64,000 bases of DNA from Glebionis coronaria (GCA_025667525.1 CM046874.1:666022963-666086962), one strand, 5' to 3'. Shown: positions 46,410 through 60,557, numbered from the stretch's first letter. Numbers and translations are program-made. Notes: generated by a model not told the origin, from the letters alone.

Positions 46410-49400
46410 TGTGGAAACCTTGGTTTCCAGATCTTTTAAGCTACTAGGAATGATCATTGTTCATATGATTAACAAATCAAAGCGGAATTAGAACAACAAC
46501 CATTAACAAGGTGTTTAGGCACGAATAACATGAATTAAAACAATTGGATTGCCCATTATATTAATAACGAACAATCACTAGACGTGTATACATTGAATCC
46601 CACGTCTAGTCGACACACACTTTAGGTTTACATTGTGAATGAATTGAATGAATAAAACCTATGACCCTTGGTTCCTTTTATAGTGTAAGGATTAGGGTTT
46701 ACAAGAGATAATGATGAATAAACAAGTAAATCTTCTATTTAAATAAACTTATGCAGAATATCTTTTGCATGTTTATCTAAATAGAAGCTTCCATAAGCTT
46801 CTTTGTCTACGTTTTGTCAATGCTTGAATTGCATGTAACAATGCTTACATTGTACATGACAACTCTTGAGCTATCAACGCCTAAATTGTACATGTCAACG
46901 CTTGATTAACTCTTGACAACGCTTGGACAATAACTTCACGTTTTCTTCATTTTTGAGTTTCTGCCACATCAACTTTTTGACCCAACAATCTTCCCCTAGT
47001 TGATAGTGGCAAAACTTCTATGTATCTCTTGTAAGTTATACATGATCTTCAAATTGCTTCCCCTCAAGTGTAGCACGTATTTCTTCCCCTTTTTGTCACA
47101 TCAACAAGGAAGTAAACAATGTTGCAATGTTGAAGATTCTCCATATGTAGGCTCTGTGTAATGATCTTGAAGAAAAATAAATAAAGTATTCTTGATGTAG
47201 AAGTAGAATAACCCAACCTTGTATTCCATGTCTTGTACTATCCATGTGACTAAGAACTTATAGAGGAGGATATAAGTAGACCTCGATCCCTTGTCAATAT
47301 TCTCATCCTTTGTGAGACACTGAGCACGATAATGTAACTCCTTCAAGTGTTTATGACAAGTCTTCGTCACCAACCATGTAAAGCACGAACAAGTTACCTT
47401 TAAAGTCTAGGCACTTTAAGATATGATAGAACACAAACTCGCGAAAATCTTCTTCAATCATCAAACTTACCATAAGAATTCTTCCCCTTAAGCTAACACC
47501 TATTCATGACAAGTCTTAATGAACCAATAGCCTCATATGTAAAAGTTAGAAGTCGAATAACTCTTTCACAAGGCTATCCTGATTACATATTCGAATATTA
47601 AACAAAGTCTTCATGAATTATTGCTAACTTACTTAAAAACCATTTACTCCTTGTAAAAATATCCGAGCCATAAATATCATCATGATATTCTATATTAAAA
47701 TGGAGATTCCATGTACCTTTGTGTGTATTTTCCTCCTTTTTGTGTGCTTAAAACGTCCAATTTTCTCAACAGCAGCAAACCTTGTGTTGTCCAATATCCT
47801 CTTCTGCCCAATATCTTTGGCAGATGTATTGTCCAATATCGGACAATACTTATCAGCGTTGAAGTTTATATATCGGACGACACTGTCAGCGTTGACTTAT
47901 TCTGTCAGCGTCAAACTTCTTCCTGTCAGCGTCCAATCAATACTCTGTCAGCGTCCACGTCCTTTTCAGCGTCAAACCCATCTTGTCAACGTTTGTCTCA
48001 TTCTTGTCAGTGTTTACATCAAACACTGATGCTATATGTGAAACAAAGTATATCCTCACGTTACTTTAATTAAATGAACGCTGAATATAGTATATGATTT
48101 CCTTTAGCCGTGTGAATGCAAGTCTTTTGACCAATCAGAACGTGAGCTTTATGTGAACACAAAGTCACTTGCGAACACATAGTTTTTCCTCCAATCAGAA
48201 TCCAAGAACCGTGTGAACACAAGTATAATCACTTTTGCTTCTCTTGGCCGTGTGAACACAAGCTTATTCCTTGTGTCGTGTGAATACAGCAAGAATGGTA
48301 TAATCGTGTACACCAATCAGTTTAGAGAAACCGTGTGAACACAAAACTTTTGCTCCAATCAGAATCGAATGATTTTAGTCCTCATGTGAGTAATCGTAGA
48401 CTAGCATGTATAGGATTCGAATTAAAATCATTAACCTTCACGTCTGCAACATTAAAACACAACGATCTAGGGTTTGGAACTTTGAGCATTGAAACCCTAA
48501 TTAGGGTTTGTAAATAACCTTAGATCGTGTATCTTCACACGTTTTAACAGCCACGTAACCCCAATCTTTTTGCCTTTTTTTTATGGTGATCTAGGGTTTG
48601 AAGAAACCCTAGTTCATGATTTCATGTGAAAAGCAAAAACATTGATACCTTTAAACAGTAAACTTCGACCTTGAATAACTTCTTCCTTAGGGATCAGATC
48701 GAAGATCGCTCCGGTGAGATTCAAGACACATGTGCCAAGAATCTACAGTTCAAAAATCACGAAGATCCAACGGTTAACGAAGGAGAGATCGTGTTTTGAA
48801 CATGGCTATCCACAGAAAACTGCATATACCCTGCTGCTGACTTTGACGCTTAATAACTTTTGCCTGGGGATAAAACTCGACAATCCCTCCGGTGGATGTT
48901 TAGATCTATGTATGTAGAACACACATATAAAATTTCGTGACGATCCAACGGTTCAATCAAAAGTTATGACCTTCTGAATACTGCTGCGCACACAAAAACG
49001 TCCAGAAAAACCCATACGGATTTTTCTTTTCTTCTCCAAACACGAACACCTTGTTGGTCCTAGCATCACGAGCCACGAGGCTCTGATACCAATTGTGGAA
49101 ACCTTGGTTTCCGGATCTTTTAAGCTACTAGGAATGATCATTGTTCATATGATTAACAAATCAAAGCGGAATTAGAACAACAACCATTAACAAGGTGTTT
49201 AGGCACGAATAACATGAATTAAAACAATTGGATTGCCCATTATATTAATAACGAACAATCACTAGACGTGTATACATTGAATCCCATGTCTAGTCGACAC
49301 ACACTTTAGGTTTACATTGTGAATGAATTGAATGAATAAAACCTATGACCCTTGGTTCCTTTTATAGTGTAAGGATTAGGGTTTACAAGAGATAATGATG

Positions 49401-49671
49401 AATAAACAAGTAAATCTTCTATTTAAATAAACTTATGCAGAATATCTTTTGCATGTTTATCTAAATAGAAGCTTCCATAAGCTTCTTTGTCTACGTTTTG
49501 TCAATGCTTGAATTGCATGTAACAATGCTTACATTGTACATGACAACTCTTGAGCTATCAACGCCTAAATTGTACATGTCAACGCTTGATTAACTCTTGA
49601 CAACGCTTGGACAATAACGTCACGTTTTCTTCAATTTTGAGTTTCTGCCACATCAACTTTTTGACCCAACA
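46410..49671 (-). mobile_element. E5: small non-autonomous copia element, 3.26 kb
   Basis: Inserted in the E4 left LTR with duplication TATGT (46405-46409, 49672-49676). The uninterrupted E4 right LTR gives the empty site near 56,680. LTRs of 578 bp at 46410-46987 and 49094-49671 differ at only about four positions. Minus orientation: PBS TTGGTATCAGAGC at 49,092-49,080 and PPT CTAGGGGAAGAT after the left LTR. The 2.1-kb interior has no retroviral ORF. The youngest insertion by nesting order in this part. Confidence 0.92.
46988..49093 (-). other. E5 interior: short-motif arrays, noncoding
   Basis: About eight tgtcagcgtc-like motifs at 47,840-48,015, about six ccgtgtgaacacaag-like motifs interleaved with ccaatcaga at 48,100-48,365, and a diverged 180-bp duplication with gatccaacggtt (about 48,764 and 48,943). 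Overlapping ORFs at 47,682-48,073 arise from the repeats and lack domains. Confidence 0.7.
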
Positions 49672-51518
49672 TATGTCCAGTGAACGAAGAAGATGAACTG
49701 AGAGGAATCCTACTTCCGTATCACTAGTGCTACATAAATACATACATGAATAAGTATCTGCTTACTAAATACGTAGCTGGTTTTATGTCATGCCTTAGCT
49801 TATTTTATATGTTCTTACCATGTTTTACTGTTTAAAGCCTTAAACTGTGTTTATCTTATATTCTGTTTAATCTGATTAAGTATTTCTGGTATTTCATGCA
49901 TTATTATACTTATTGTGTAATAATAAGTAACTTTCCAAAAATAGCAGGTGTCCTAAAATAAAAAGTTTCCAAAAATAGAAAGTTTCCAGAAATAGAAAGT
50001 TACCAAAAATAGAAAGTTTCCAAAAATAGAAAGTTTACAAAAATATAAAGTTTCCAAAAATAGAAAGTTTCCAAAAATAGATTAGCTGCCTTATTTAATT
50101 AAGTTTCTAAAAATAGAAAGTTTCCATAATTAGAAATAAGCTGGTTAAATAAGCTAAGTATATAAGCCTAAGTGTTTTCATGATTATTTTCTAAGTCATA
50201 TGATATAATGTATAGTTTAATAATTATTTCATGTAATTAAATTAAACTATAGGTTAAAATATTTAATTAAAGTATAACATGTTTTTAATTAAATAAAGTT
50301 AAGTACTTAGGTTAAAACATGTATTATTATTTATTAATAATATAACCTAAGTCATGTTAATTAATTAATTATAATCATGGTTTTTAAATAATTAATTAAT
50401 TATAAGTCTAAAATATAAAAATACTTAGGTTAATTAATTTCATGATTATTAATAATTAAAATAACCTAAGTCATGTTATTAAATTAATCATGACATTTTA
50501 TTGTATTAATTTTTAACATAAGATCATAAAAAAAAAACTAAACATACACCATGAACCGGATCTAGACTAAAAACCATGAACCGAACATGAAATCGACACC
50601 ATACCCCGAATCACATCGGGGTTCCCCTTGTCTTGTTGTTGCCGTGGGACCCACACCAACCAACCGGGACCATATGGTCTCGGTGGTGGTCAAATGGCCA
50701 AACCGAGACCCTCTCGGGTTCGGTTTAGGCGCGGCCAAGAACAAACACCCCTAAAACATTACTTTTTGATTTATTCCAAATTCAATTCCATGTTAGATCT
50801 ATGATTTAATTAGGTTTTTAAGAAAAACATATCATGTTCTTAATTATTTAAAAGATTAAATCAAAAGAAAAGGGTTACAAGAATTACCGAATGCGTGGAT
50901 CTAAACAACGATGAACAAACACGAACACTAGCAATAAATCCAAGATCAAAGATCAATGAAACACCCCTTTGGTGTGTTTGAAGGTGGCGGCTAAGAGAGG
51001 GAGAAGGAAAAGAATTAGGGTTTTTGATGTTTTCCTGTAAAGTGAAAAATGACATCTTTTTCCCTAGTTTTTCTTGTTTAGTAAAAATTTATGGGCTAAG
51101 CCCATTATTCCTCCCTAATTTCGTGGTATGGGGCCCACATGGGGTAACCCATACATTTCCCGAGTCTAAATATTATAGTGTGTTCTCGTGTGTTCTCGTG
51201 TTCGTAATTTACATGTTTTAATTAGTTATCGATCGTGACTTAATATATTTATTCGTGTTCGTGATAAATATATATATACGTAATTAATATTAGCTCATGA
51301 TTTAATTACGTTCATGATTTCATGATCGCATGTTCGTGATTATTTATTGTCAAATAATTATTGCGTGCTCATGCGTAGTAAATACTTATCGTGTTCTAAC
51401 ACGTACGTATTACGTAAAATCCTAACACGTAATCGTAATCATGCTATAATAGGAAAGTTTTAACCTAGTACGACGATCTTAAGGGTACTATTCATGGTAA
51501 AAGCATGCGGGTTTTACA

Positions 51519-54500
51519 ACTCTTCCCCCCTAAAAAGAATAATTCGTCCCCGAATCATAGATAACGTAACTGAAAGAGAAACATACCCGAATCAAACTAA
51601 GAGGGTATCTAAGATAAATTAACGTGCAGGTGACCTGGCAGAAAGAACGCGGAACGTGACATGTCTTAAAAGGACATGGAACGTGACGTGGCTGAAAGGA
51701 CATATCTAATTGATAAGTGAAAAACGGATAAGAAGTTCGGATGAACTTGTCCGTTTCCAAGTGGCCTCCCTCTTGGAACGGTTCCTTCAGAAGATCTTGA
51801 CACTAAAGATAAATCTTGGTCCTCCTGTCCTTGACTTGGAATCCGAAGAAATTCTTGGTTATCAACGGAAGGTAGATCCCATAAATTTGATCGAGGAAAA
51901 ATAAGAGTTAACGTGCAAGGGTAACTGAAACGTTACGATGCAAGACAATCTGACTTAACTGTTAACTAGAAACGATGCGCGAGACATAAAGAAACGTCGT
52001 ACGTGAAAAATTTTGAACGTGATACGTGAAAATTTTTGAACGTGCTACGTGGAGATATGGCGAGTGTAGTATGAGTAAACATATCGTGATCCATGATACG
52101 TGTAACATATCTTGATCATGATATGAGGAACGTGGAATGAACATGACATGTAAAATATATCGTGAACATAGAATATAATGGCGGTAACGCCAAACGCTAC
52201 AAGGTGAGACGTGGAATATGACGTGAAACGTCTATCTGATGATGGAGAGTTATACTAAACTTGGGTCTGGTCTCTCAAGTTCTTGAAAAACTTCCCAGAA
52301 CGAAATGAACGTAAAATCGTAAGCCCAGATACGATCATGAACGTGAATAGTGTCATGAGCGCGAGCGCGAAAGCAAGTCGTGGAATCAGAATGATTACGT
52401 GAAGTAATTGAGGAGTACAATTGTGAATCTTTGTCTGACCCGATAGCTGAGGGATTACCAAGTGGTCGGATGAGCCTTGGCTGGAACATGTCCAATCAAT
52501 CTATTGGTTCTACAATCCTTGTGGATGTAAGGATTCTGCAGACTTGATCAAACTGTTTGCAATAACCCAGATAGCATCATGCTTCTTCTGAGTTTGCGTT
52601 AATCTGGTAACCAAAATCCGTGGAGATCTTGTCACATTTCAATTCACAATTTCAGATGATGAAAACATCCCAGTTTGTTGGTGTCCTATCTTAACCTGTT
52701 GGTATGTCAGGTACCTAGATATGAACGTAACTGTATCTTGCTTCGTAGAACTTGATACATAGGAGTTTACGAAACTCTGAGTCTCTGAATCTAGACTTCT
52801 CCTAGCGTAGGATTTTCTAGAACATCTAATGTAGTGTAGGGTTCTCTCTTTTACGCATAAGCTGAGTCATGGTAAGATTAACCATAGAAACCCATGTGAT
52901 TCAGTGTGTTACTGTAATCAAACAGAATTGATATTGGAAAAATTTCCAGGGTAGAATTTCTCTTGTCATAGAATTTGCAACATAGTGTAGATAGGGTCTT
53001 CCTATTCTTCTCTAGGCTTAGAGGAAATCAGGTTATCCTCAATGAAAACACTGATGAATTTGCTATGAGTTCATGGAAACTCATTCTTGTAATGCCGTTG
53101 GAGCAAGTATGAGACTAATTCAAAATCATAAATCTAGCATGACCGAGTCGTGTACGAATAGCAGTCATGGACATGTCCTGCTTTTTCACTCGTTACTGTT
53201 GGCAGCATGATCATGAGTTCGATCTTGGGAAAGTGATTAACACTATACGGTTGATTGGACATGTCGTCAATACGTGGAGGAGAATAACGCTCATGAATGG
53301 TGATTTGTTTAAGTCAACGGTAGTCGACACATAATCTCATGGTACCATCCTTCTCCTTGTAGATTCTTCTGGAATGTATAGGAAGACTTTGGAATAATCA
53401 ACTGGCTATGCGTAAAAGAATTAAGTGGTCGTGTCTTACTGACAGCAAGAAAATTTTAGCGACCATAGCTAACAACGCACATGCTTGTAAGCATAGATAA
53501 TTTGTATAGATTTTCCCGATGGAAAACTAAGCTGAATGTATTCAGGAGCCTGAACATTACTGTACATAATTATGAATCGTAGCATGGTGTGCTGTTCATA
53601 GTACATAATTAGGATAAAATTCATCTCGTGTCTGTCCGAGGAAATGCGTTAGCAGCTTGGATCTCATCATTAAGCTGAAGGAAAACCTTCGTATACGTGG
53701 GAATACGAAAGGCGTCCTTCATGGTCATGAATATATGAACCATGGTGAAAGAAATGAAAGTGACACTGGCAACGTGACAGTTCTCACTGATGCGCCGATA
53801 ATGGTATAGAAATTCTTGTGGCCTGCTTAATACATGGCACAACAAAATAGATATACCCTTGGAGGGTACCCTGAATTTCTTAGAAATGTTCCATAGTTGG
53901 ACGTGAGTCATGTGTCTTGACTCGTTTCTTGGAACTATAAGCATGACATATGTCTTGACTGGTGTCTTGACATGTGTCTTCAGGAGGTATACGTGAGACA
54001 TGTGTCTTGACTGATGTCTTGACATGTGTCTTCAAAGGTATACGTGAGACATGTGTCTTGACTGATGTCTTGACATGTGTCTTCAAAGGTATACGTGAGA
54101 CATGTGTCTTGACTGATGTCTTGACATGTGTCTCGAGACGTAAAACAATAGAACTACAATATTAGGTTATTATGCCAGAATTGGCGGATCAGTTGGACTA
54201 CTGATCATTTGTATGTCTGATCACGTTCGTGGCCGGAGCCTCGGTTGCGATTTCTAGGATAGTTTCTGTCATAGTAGTGGTTACTATCGTCCTGTCTGTC
54301 AGTTCCATGACGGTCATTCTCATGACCGTGATTCATGTAACTATTCAGCTGAGTGGCCGGCTGGTACCGGTTTTCACTCATATGGCTGAAATGACAGCTG
54401 AATGACGTGTGACATGTAACTAAGAATTAGGGACAATGATTGATGGAAATCGTCTGATGGTGAAGCATCTTCTCGTCCAATTGCTTTGCTCTGACGCCTT

Positions 54501-55714
54501 TGTCTTCGTCTTGTAGGATCTCCAGGTTGTGAACAGCATCCACATCTCGTAGCGTCTCCGAACGTCAGCAGCATCAACCTTTAGTAACATCTCCAAGCTA
54601 TAGCGGCATCGGCAATCTTGTAGAATATCAGCAAGTGAACATACGCGTGAGATGATTTAGAATCGACTAGCAAATACTCGTGAAGTATTGCAAGTGAAAT
54701 ACACATGGATTTAGGTACGTGTAATACACATGGAATACGGTACATGGAGTACACATGGAATGTTCATGAAATGATCGGTATTGGGGTCGATCATTTGTCA
54801 TGATTTAAGGAAAGTATATCGGTTAAATGGTTATGAAAACCATCATGATAACCTGGCAGTATTAGCATAGACATCATTCTGGTTGTATCGAAAAGCGTCA
54901 AATTGTGGTTACACAAAATTCAACGATGATTCGCCTGACAGTATGATCAGTGAAAACCAACCATGACTATCATGAAAGCAGGATTCAATGAAATCCAACA
55001 ATGCCTTGCATGAAAACATAAATAACAAAAGAGGCGTAAGACGTAATCAACATGAAGACAGAATTATCATGAAGAAATGTGAAACGATTTAACATGAAGG
55101 AGTGTATAACATAATCAGCATGAAACTGAGTTTAACCATGACAGTATGAAAACATACTTGACATAAAAACATAGTAACTTATGAGGGGACATGAAAAAAA
55201 TTATGCCAATAAATCATGAGAAAAATTTTATGCATGAAAAACAGTGCATGAAGGTATAATGTAGTTTATAAAACCTTTATATGTGCGAGGGGACGCCTAT
55301 GGGTCGGTCCCAAAACAAAAGACATAGCGAGAGGACGCCTATGGGTCGGTCCCAAAGTTAAAAGTTTCGATAAAAGCACATGCGAGTAAATAGGGCCAGT
55401 CCTGTGACTAATTATGAACTATTGAGGTTCAGTCCACATAGTCACAGTTCACGAGGAACGTCATGCATGAAATAATGACACGTAACTAAATATGAATGAC
55501 AGTTGTCCATCCATATTAGTACAACAATATCGATGAAAACATCAAGGTTAAAACCTCAAGGTGCTGAAAACATCATGGTTAAAACAACAATGCACTGAAA
55601 ACATCAATACGTAGAATATCAAACGTTGGCTTGGGAAGCTCCTGGTGACTACCCACTAGTGACAGGTCGAGTTTTAGAGCCTACAGGTCGAAGCATTGGC
55701 TCTGATACCATAAT
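51519..55714 (-). pseudogene. E4 interior: degenerate gag-pol
   Basis: On the minus strand about 53,360-53,270 reads KDGTMRLCVDYR followed after a stop by the start of the next RT block, the classic gypsy RT motif. 54,340-54,220 reads as an Arg/Asn/His-rich gag-like tail (NHYYDRNYPRNRNRGSGH). Between and around these are stops. 51,900-52,240 is unusually dense in acgtg and catg words. No intact domain remains. Confidence 0.7.
53943..54135. repeat. 51-bp tandem repeat, about 4 copies
   Basis: Unit gacatgtgtcttgactgatg plus the rest, 51 bp long (17 codons, so frame-preserving). It produces repeated peptides in opposite ORFs that should not be taken as genes. It lies within the E4 interior. Confidence 0.92.
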
Positions 55715-58508
55715 TGTAACACCCTATTTTGATAAATGGAATGTCACGTGAAATTATGGTGTGTCATCAAAGCATACAAGGATAAATGTCTAAAACATTA
55801 CATGACCATAGGGATAACCGGAATCAAACATCGGTTCCCAAACATAAGCCCAAAACATAATAAAGCAAAAGAAATGAATGAAAGACTAAACAAGGATAAG
55901 TATATGAAGGCAAAAGGAGAAGAAGTCTATGGCAGCTTCCATCCTATGCATGTCCTCCAAATGCTCGAGTCCGTCCTTGGGTACCTGCCGTTTTGGGACA
56001 TGGAAAGGAAAGTAACGGCTGAGCAAAACGCTCAGTGCACGGATATAGACATAGTATGAATGACTAAAACATAATAAAGACTTAATAGCAGCGGAATTGT
56101 ATAAGTCCTGGAAAACTTGGAACATGTTCATAAAACTGGTTTTATAGTTTGAAAAGCCTTATCTTTATCTTGTAAAAACTGTTTAACGTATTTTACCATT
56201 AGCCAATATAGGTCATGAAAATCCACCGTGCATGAATACTTGGAGGGGTGACCTCATCATGCAAATTAGAGGGGTTGCCTCTAATTTAATATACTGGTTT
56301 TTGGGTAGGAGGGACCAGCTCCTTGTGAAGGATGCAAGGCACACACCACATTCACCATGAAATCCTGACTGAAAACGTGTAACTAGGATGCACCCATACA
56401 CCCCACATGATAAATAAAATATAAATGGCCAAAAGCTGAAGGGACGCCACGAGCAATCACTTCGCCGTGGTGAAGTCATAACATCAGTGCCTCTAGTGTT
56501 ATGGTTATGGTACCTCCATAGCTAGGTGAAACTGGTCATGCATGTATATGGCTATAGGTATTCTAAAATAAACATAAGCAATCAAACACGTAACTTATAC
56601 TACGGGAAAACAGTTGGCTGCATACGGGGAATCCTAATAAGGAAAGAATGTCCATACTAAAAGGACGGGAATCCGTACCTTATGTCCAGTGAACGAAGAA
56701 GATGAACTGAGAGGAATCCTACTTCCGTATCACTAGTGCTACATAAATACATACATGAATAAGTATCTGCTTACTAAATACGTAGCTGGTTTTATGTCAT
56801 GCCTTAGCTTATTTTATATGTTCTTACCATGTTTTACTGTTTAGAGCCTTAAACTGTGTTCATCTTATATTCTGTTTAATCTGATTAAGTATTTCTTGTA
56901 TTTCATGCATTATTATACTTACTGTGTAATAAGTAACTTTCCAAAAATAGCAGGTTTTCTAAAATAGAAAGTTTCCAAAAATAGAAAGTTTCCAAAAATA
57001 GAAAGTTACCAAAAATAGAAAGTTTCCAAAAATAGAAAGTTTCCAAAAATAGAAAGTTTCCAAAAATAGATTAGCTGCCTTATTTAATTAAGTTTCTAAA
57101 AGTAGAAAGTTTCCATAATTAGAAATAATTTGGTTAAATAAGCTAAGTATATAAGCCTAAGTGTTTTCATGATTATTTTCTAAAGTCATATGATATAATG
57201 TATAGTTTAATAATTATTTCATGTAATTAAATTAAACTATAGGTTAAAATATTTAATTAAAGTATAACATGTTTTTAATTAAATAAAGTTAAGTACTTAG
57301 GTTAAAACATGTATTATTATTTATTAATAATATAACCTAAGTCATGTTAATTAATTAATTATAATCATGGTTTTTAAATAATTAATTAATTATAAGTCTA
57401 AAATATAAAAATACTTAGGTTAATTAATTTCATGATTATTAATAATTAAAATAACCTAAGTCATGTTATTAAATTAATCATGTCATTTTATTAATTTAAT
57501 TTTTAACATAAGATCATAAAAAAAACTAAACATACACCATGAACCGGATCTAGACTAAAAACCATGAACCGGACATGAAATCGACACCATACCCCGAACC
57601 ACATCGGGGTTCCCCTTGTCTTGTTGCTGCTGTGGGACCCACACCAACCAACCGGGACCATATGGTCTCGGTGGTGGTCAAATGGCCAAACCGAGACCCT
57701 CTCGGGTTCGGTTTAGGCGCGGCCAAGAACAAACACCCCTAAAACATTACTTTTTGATTTATTCCAAATTCAATTCCATGTTAGATCTATGATTTAATTA
57801 GGTTTTTAAGAAAAACATATCATGTTCTTAATTATTTAAAAGATTAAATCAAAAGAAAAGGGTTACAAGAATTACCGAATACGTGGATCTAAACAACGAT
57901 GAACAAACACGAACACTAGCAATAAATCCAAGATCAAAGATCAATCAAACACCCCTTTGGTGTGTTTGAAGGTGGCGGCCAAAAGAGGGAGAAGGAAAAG
58001 AATTAGGGTTTTTGATGTTTTCCTATAAAGTGAAAAATGACATCTTTTTCCCTAGTTTTTCTTGTTTAGTAAAAATTTATGGGCTAAGCCCATTATTCCT
58101 CCCTAATTTCGTGGTATGGGGCCCACATGGGGTAACCCATGCATTTCCCGAGTCTAAATATTATAGTGTGTTCTCGTGTGTTCTCGTGTTCGTAATTTAC
58201 ATGTTTTAATTAGTTATCGATCGTGACTTAATATATTTATTCGTGTTCGTGATAAATATATATATATACGTAATTAATATTAGCTCGTGATTTAATTACG
58301 TTCATGATTTCATGATCGCATGTTCGTGATTATTTATTGTCAAATAATTATTGCGTGCTCATGCGTAGTAAATACTTATCGTGTTCTAACACGTACGTAA
58401 TACGTAAAATCCTAACACGTAATCTAATCATGCTATAATAGGAAAGTTTTAACCTAGTACGTACGATCTTAAGGGTACTATTCAAGGTAAAAGCATGCGG
58501 GTTTTACA
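55715..58508 (-). repeat. E4 right LTR
   Basis: 2,794 bp, uninterrupted. Carries the same gaaagtttccaaaaata array at 56,935-57,070 and a Cys-poor minus ORF at 57,550-57,732 also present in the left LTR. Confidence 0.92.
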
Positions 58509-59967
58509 TTTTTCTTCCCAAATTTTCTTAAAACTTTATTAAATCAATTGATATTAAAAACATCAATTGGGTTAATATTTTTAATATGGGGGAGAAAATA
58601 TGATTTAATAATGAGATCAATCAATTTAATGGTTTGACTTAATGTGCTGGCTCATCCCGACATGTGCGTTTTCGAATATCGTGTCATATGTTAAGGGGAG
58701 CAAAATGGATTTGCACTTCAAAATGGATTTCATGGTGACATACACTTACCCAAAACATCTCTATTCACGACGGTGAAGATTGTGGTGACATAAGGATGAT
58801 AGGATAGGTTAAAGTCCAATGATTCTTCTAAAACCGGAGGAATCTTCCCAAGGACATTCCATAGCTAGAAATAGTAGTCCTTAGGAAAGATGGAGAAAGA
58901 TTGTGAACGTAGCTGAATGCCGACCAAGTACTTAAGTTAGCACTGGAACAATCACAACAAGGTGCTAGTTATGACGTATTGGTAAGCATTGAAGGGGCTG
59001 AAGAATGAAACAGAATTGTAAAGATAAAGGGTGAAAAGAAAGAAGCCCTCCTTACAACCTTAGGAAGAAACCGGGTCAATACATATGCTATTGGGATCAT
59101 TTTTAATGATGCTTGATATTGAAGACAGACATCATGGACCCAGTGATGCAATGCACAACCCATCCCAGCTAACTCAGATATCTCTCAAAAGATATTTGTT
59201 TTAATCACACAGAGACAACACATTATCTATTGATTTATTCACTCCGAATAAATTGGTATTGAAATAGTGGCACTCCTCTCCAGCCTCCGATCACTAAAAT
59301 CCAAAATGCACGATTGAGTCTAGAGCCATTTGAGATCATCAAATATCTCATTAGGACACACTTTCATATTTCATTGCTTCTTCACACACTGTGAAAAGTA
59401 AGAAAGATCTTAAGAGTCCTACGTAAAATCTTCATGATCTTGCCTGAACATCTGAGTAATACGAAAGTATTTACAATGAAGATGGAAATCCTTCTTGAGC
59501 GAATATCAAAAATCTCATGGTAGGTGACTTGTGTGATTCTTTACGAATCAAACTTGTGATAACTGAAAAGCAACAGTGGTTTAATTCTTAAATGAATTTA
59601 AACACGTTCCAGGCCTCTACGCAATATCTTAGTGATCTTGCCAGAACACTCAGAGTGAAACCTTAGTGTTCACAGTGATGAGTGGAAATCCTTCTAGTGT
59701 TAACCTCAAACAGCACTTGGTAGGTAACTTGCAAGATTCTATACGAATCAAGCTCGTGACAACTAGAAAGCAACGATGGTGCGGTTCTTAATTGAATTTA
59801 ACTTGTTCCAGGAACATGAATTGACGAATTCAAATCATGCGGATATTATTATCTAAATGATTCACTCTTTATGTTCGCAGTCAGCTTTGGACGGTCGAAT
59901 AAAGAGAACAGGTTTACCCGCGAAATCTTGTCAAGGAGGTTCTTAATTGAAACTACCTGCCACAAGT

Positions 59968-60054
59968 ACGATATTTAATATCGTCCAACGGTCTTCACCG
60001 ACCGACGGTAAAATGCTACCGAATTGGAATGAAATGTTCAATGCCATTTCATCC
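59968..60054 (+). other. cluster of four hairpins before the copia 3' LTR
   Basis: acgatat-tta-atatcgt (59968-59984), cggt-cttc-accg (59989-60000), cggta-aaatgc-taccg (60006-60021) and ggaatgaaatg...catttcatcc (60026-60054, one bulge), separated by only 4-6 bases. Confidence 0.75.
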
Positions 60055-60545
60055 GTGTATATGTTTTGTTGCTAATTGTCTTATACAGCGTAACAAGAAG
60101 GTGGCATTGCGGTGTTCAATCCAGAAGAAGTCGTCATCACATGCTTATGCTTTCTGCACTTAATACTTCAACAAATTCAAGAAAGTCTAAAAGTCAAGTC
60201 TTCTGCTGTATCAGACTCTGAAGCTTTCAACAATTTATAAAAGTATAAGTATGTGGAACATGAAGTCACGAAGAGGCAAATATCACAAGTGATGAATGCA
60301 CAAGGTCAAGGCAAGAGAACATGCTCAAGACTAAAGTCAAAGATCTCATCAGCATATTCACAAGAACAAGATCGAAGACTCAAGCATAGTGTGCTAGGTT
60401 TAAGATTTTGTAAAATGGTGTGACCTCCCTTAGGGGGAGATTGTTCGAAATACGTTTTTTCCAAGGAAAGTCTCGGTCACATCATTATTAGCATAGATCA
60501 CGAGCTATAGACTATTTAGGACATCGTAACTTGGAGTGACCTCCC

Positions 60546-60557
60546 TTAGGGGGAGAT
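60546..60557 (+). promoter_or_regulatory. copia polypurine tract
   Basis: tagggggagat immediately before the 3' LTR. An identical tract followed by a decayed LTR start (gattgttcgaaatacg) lies about 117 bases upstream. Confidence 0.8.

Larger units (their letters stand above)
45440..51518 (-). repeat. E4 left LTR, interrupted by E5
   Basis: Parts 45440-46409 and 49677-51518, about 2.81 kb without E5. A tandem gaaagtttccaaaaata motif (about 17 bp) repeats around 49,930-50,110. A minus ORF at 45,610-45,855 recurs in the right LTR and is not convincing. Confidence 0.9.
45440..58508 (-). mobile_element. E4: Ty3/gypsy element with degenerate interior
   Basis: Duplication TTTTT on both sides (45435-45439, 58509-58513). 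LTRs 45440-51518 (interrupted by E5) and 55715-58508 run TGTAACACCC...GGGTTTTACA on the plus strand. The element reads on the minus strand: PBS TGGTATCAGAGCC at 55,698-55,710 before the right LTR, and PPT TTAGGGGGGAAGAGT after the left LTR (about 51,519-51,533). The 4.2-kb interior holds only short relics of gag and RT. LTRs excluding E5 are about 2.8 kb and differ by roughly 1-2% by eye, so the insertion is recent even though the interior is decayed. This implies it moved as a non-autonomous copy. Confidence 0.9.
58514..60557 (+). other. copia 3' noncoding DNA
   Basis: No ORF. Two diverged units of about 197 bp in tandem (about 59,420-59,613 and 59,615-59,812, sharing ggaaatccttct, tacgaatcaa, ttccagg). 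A run of four hairpins is at 59,968-60,054. The tract cctcccttagggggagattg occurs at about 60,424 and again at the LTR. Confidence 0.75.

Noticed and set aside
47682..48073. Two overlapping Cys/Ser-rich ORFs as a secreted peptide gene
   Set aside because: They run antisense through the E5 motif array, lack a consistent start and show only repeat-derived residues.
51900..52240. Cluster of acgtg words as a G-box enhancer
   Set aside because: Located in degenerate gypsy pol; enrichment is better explained by decay and composition. No promoter nearby.
53621..54165. Repetitive peptides encoded on both strands
   Set aside because: Produced by the 51-bp tandem repeat inside decayed E4 pol.
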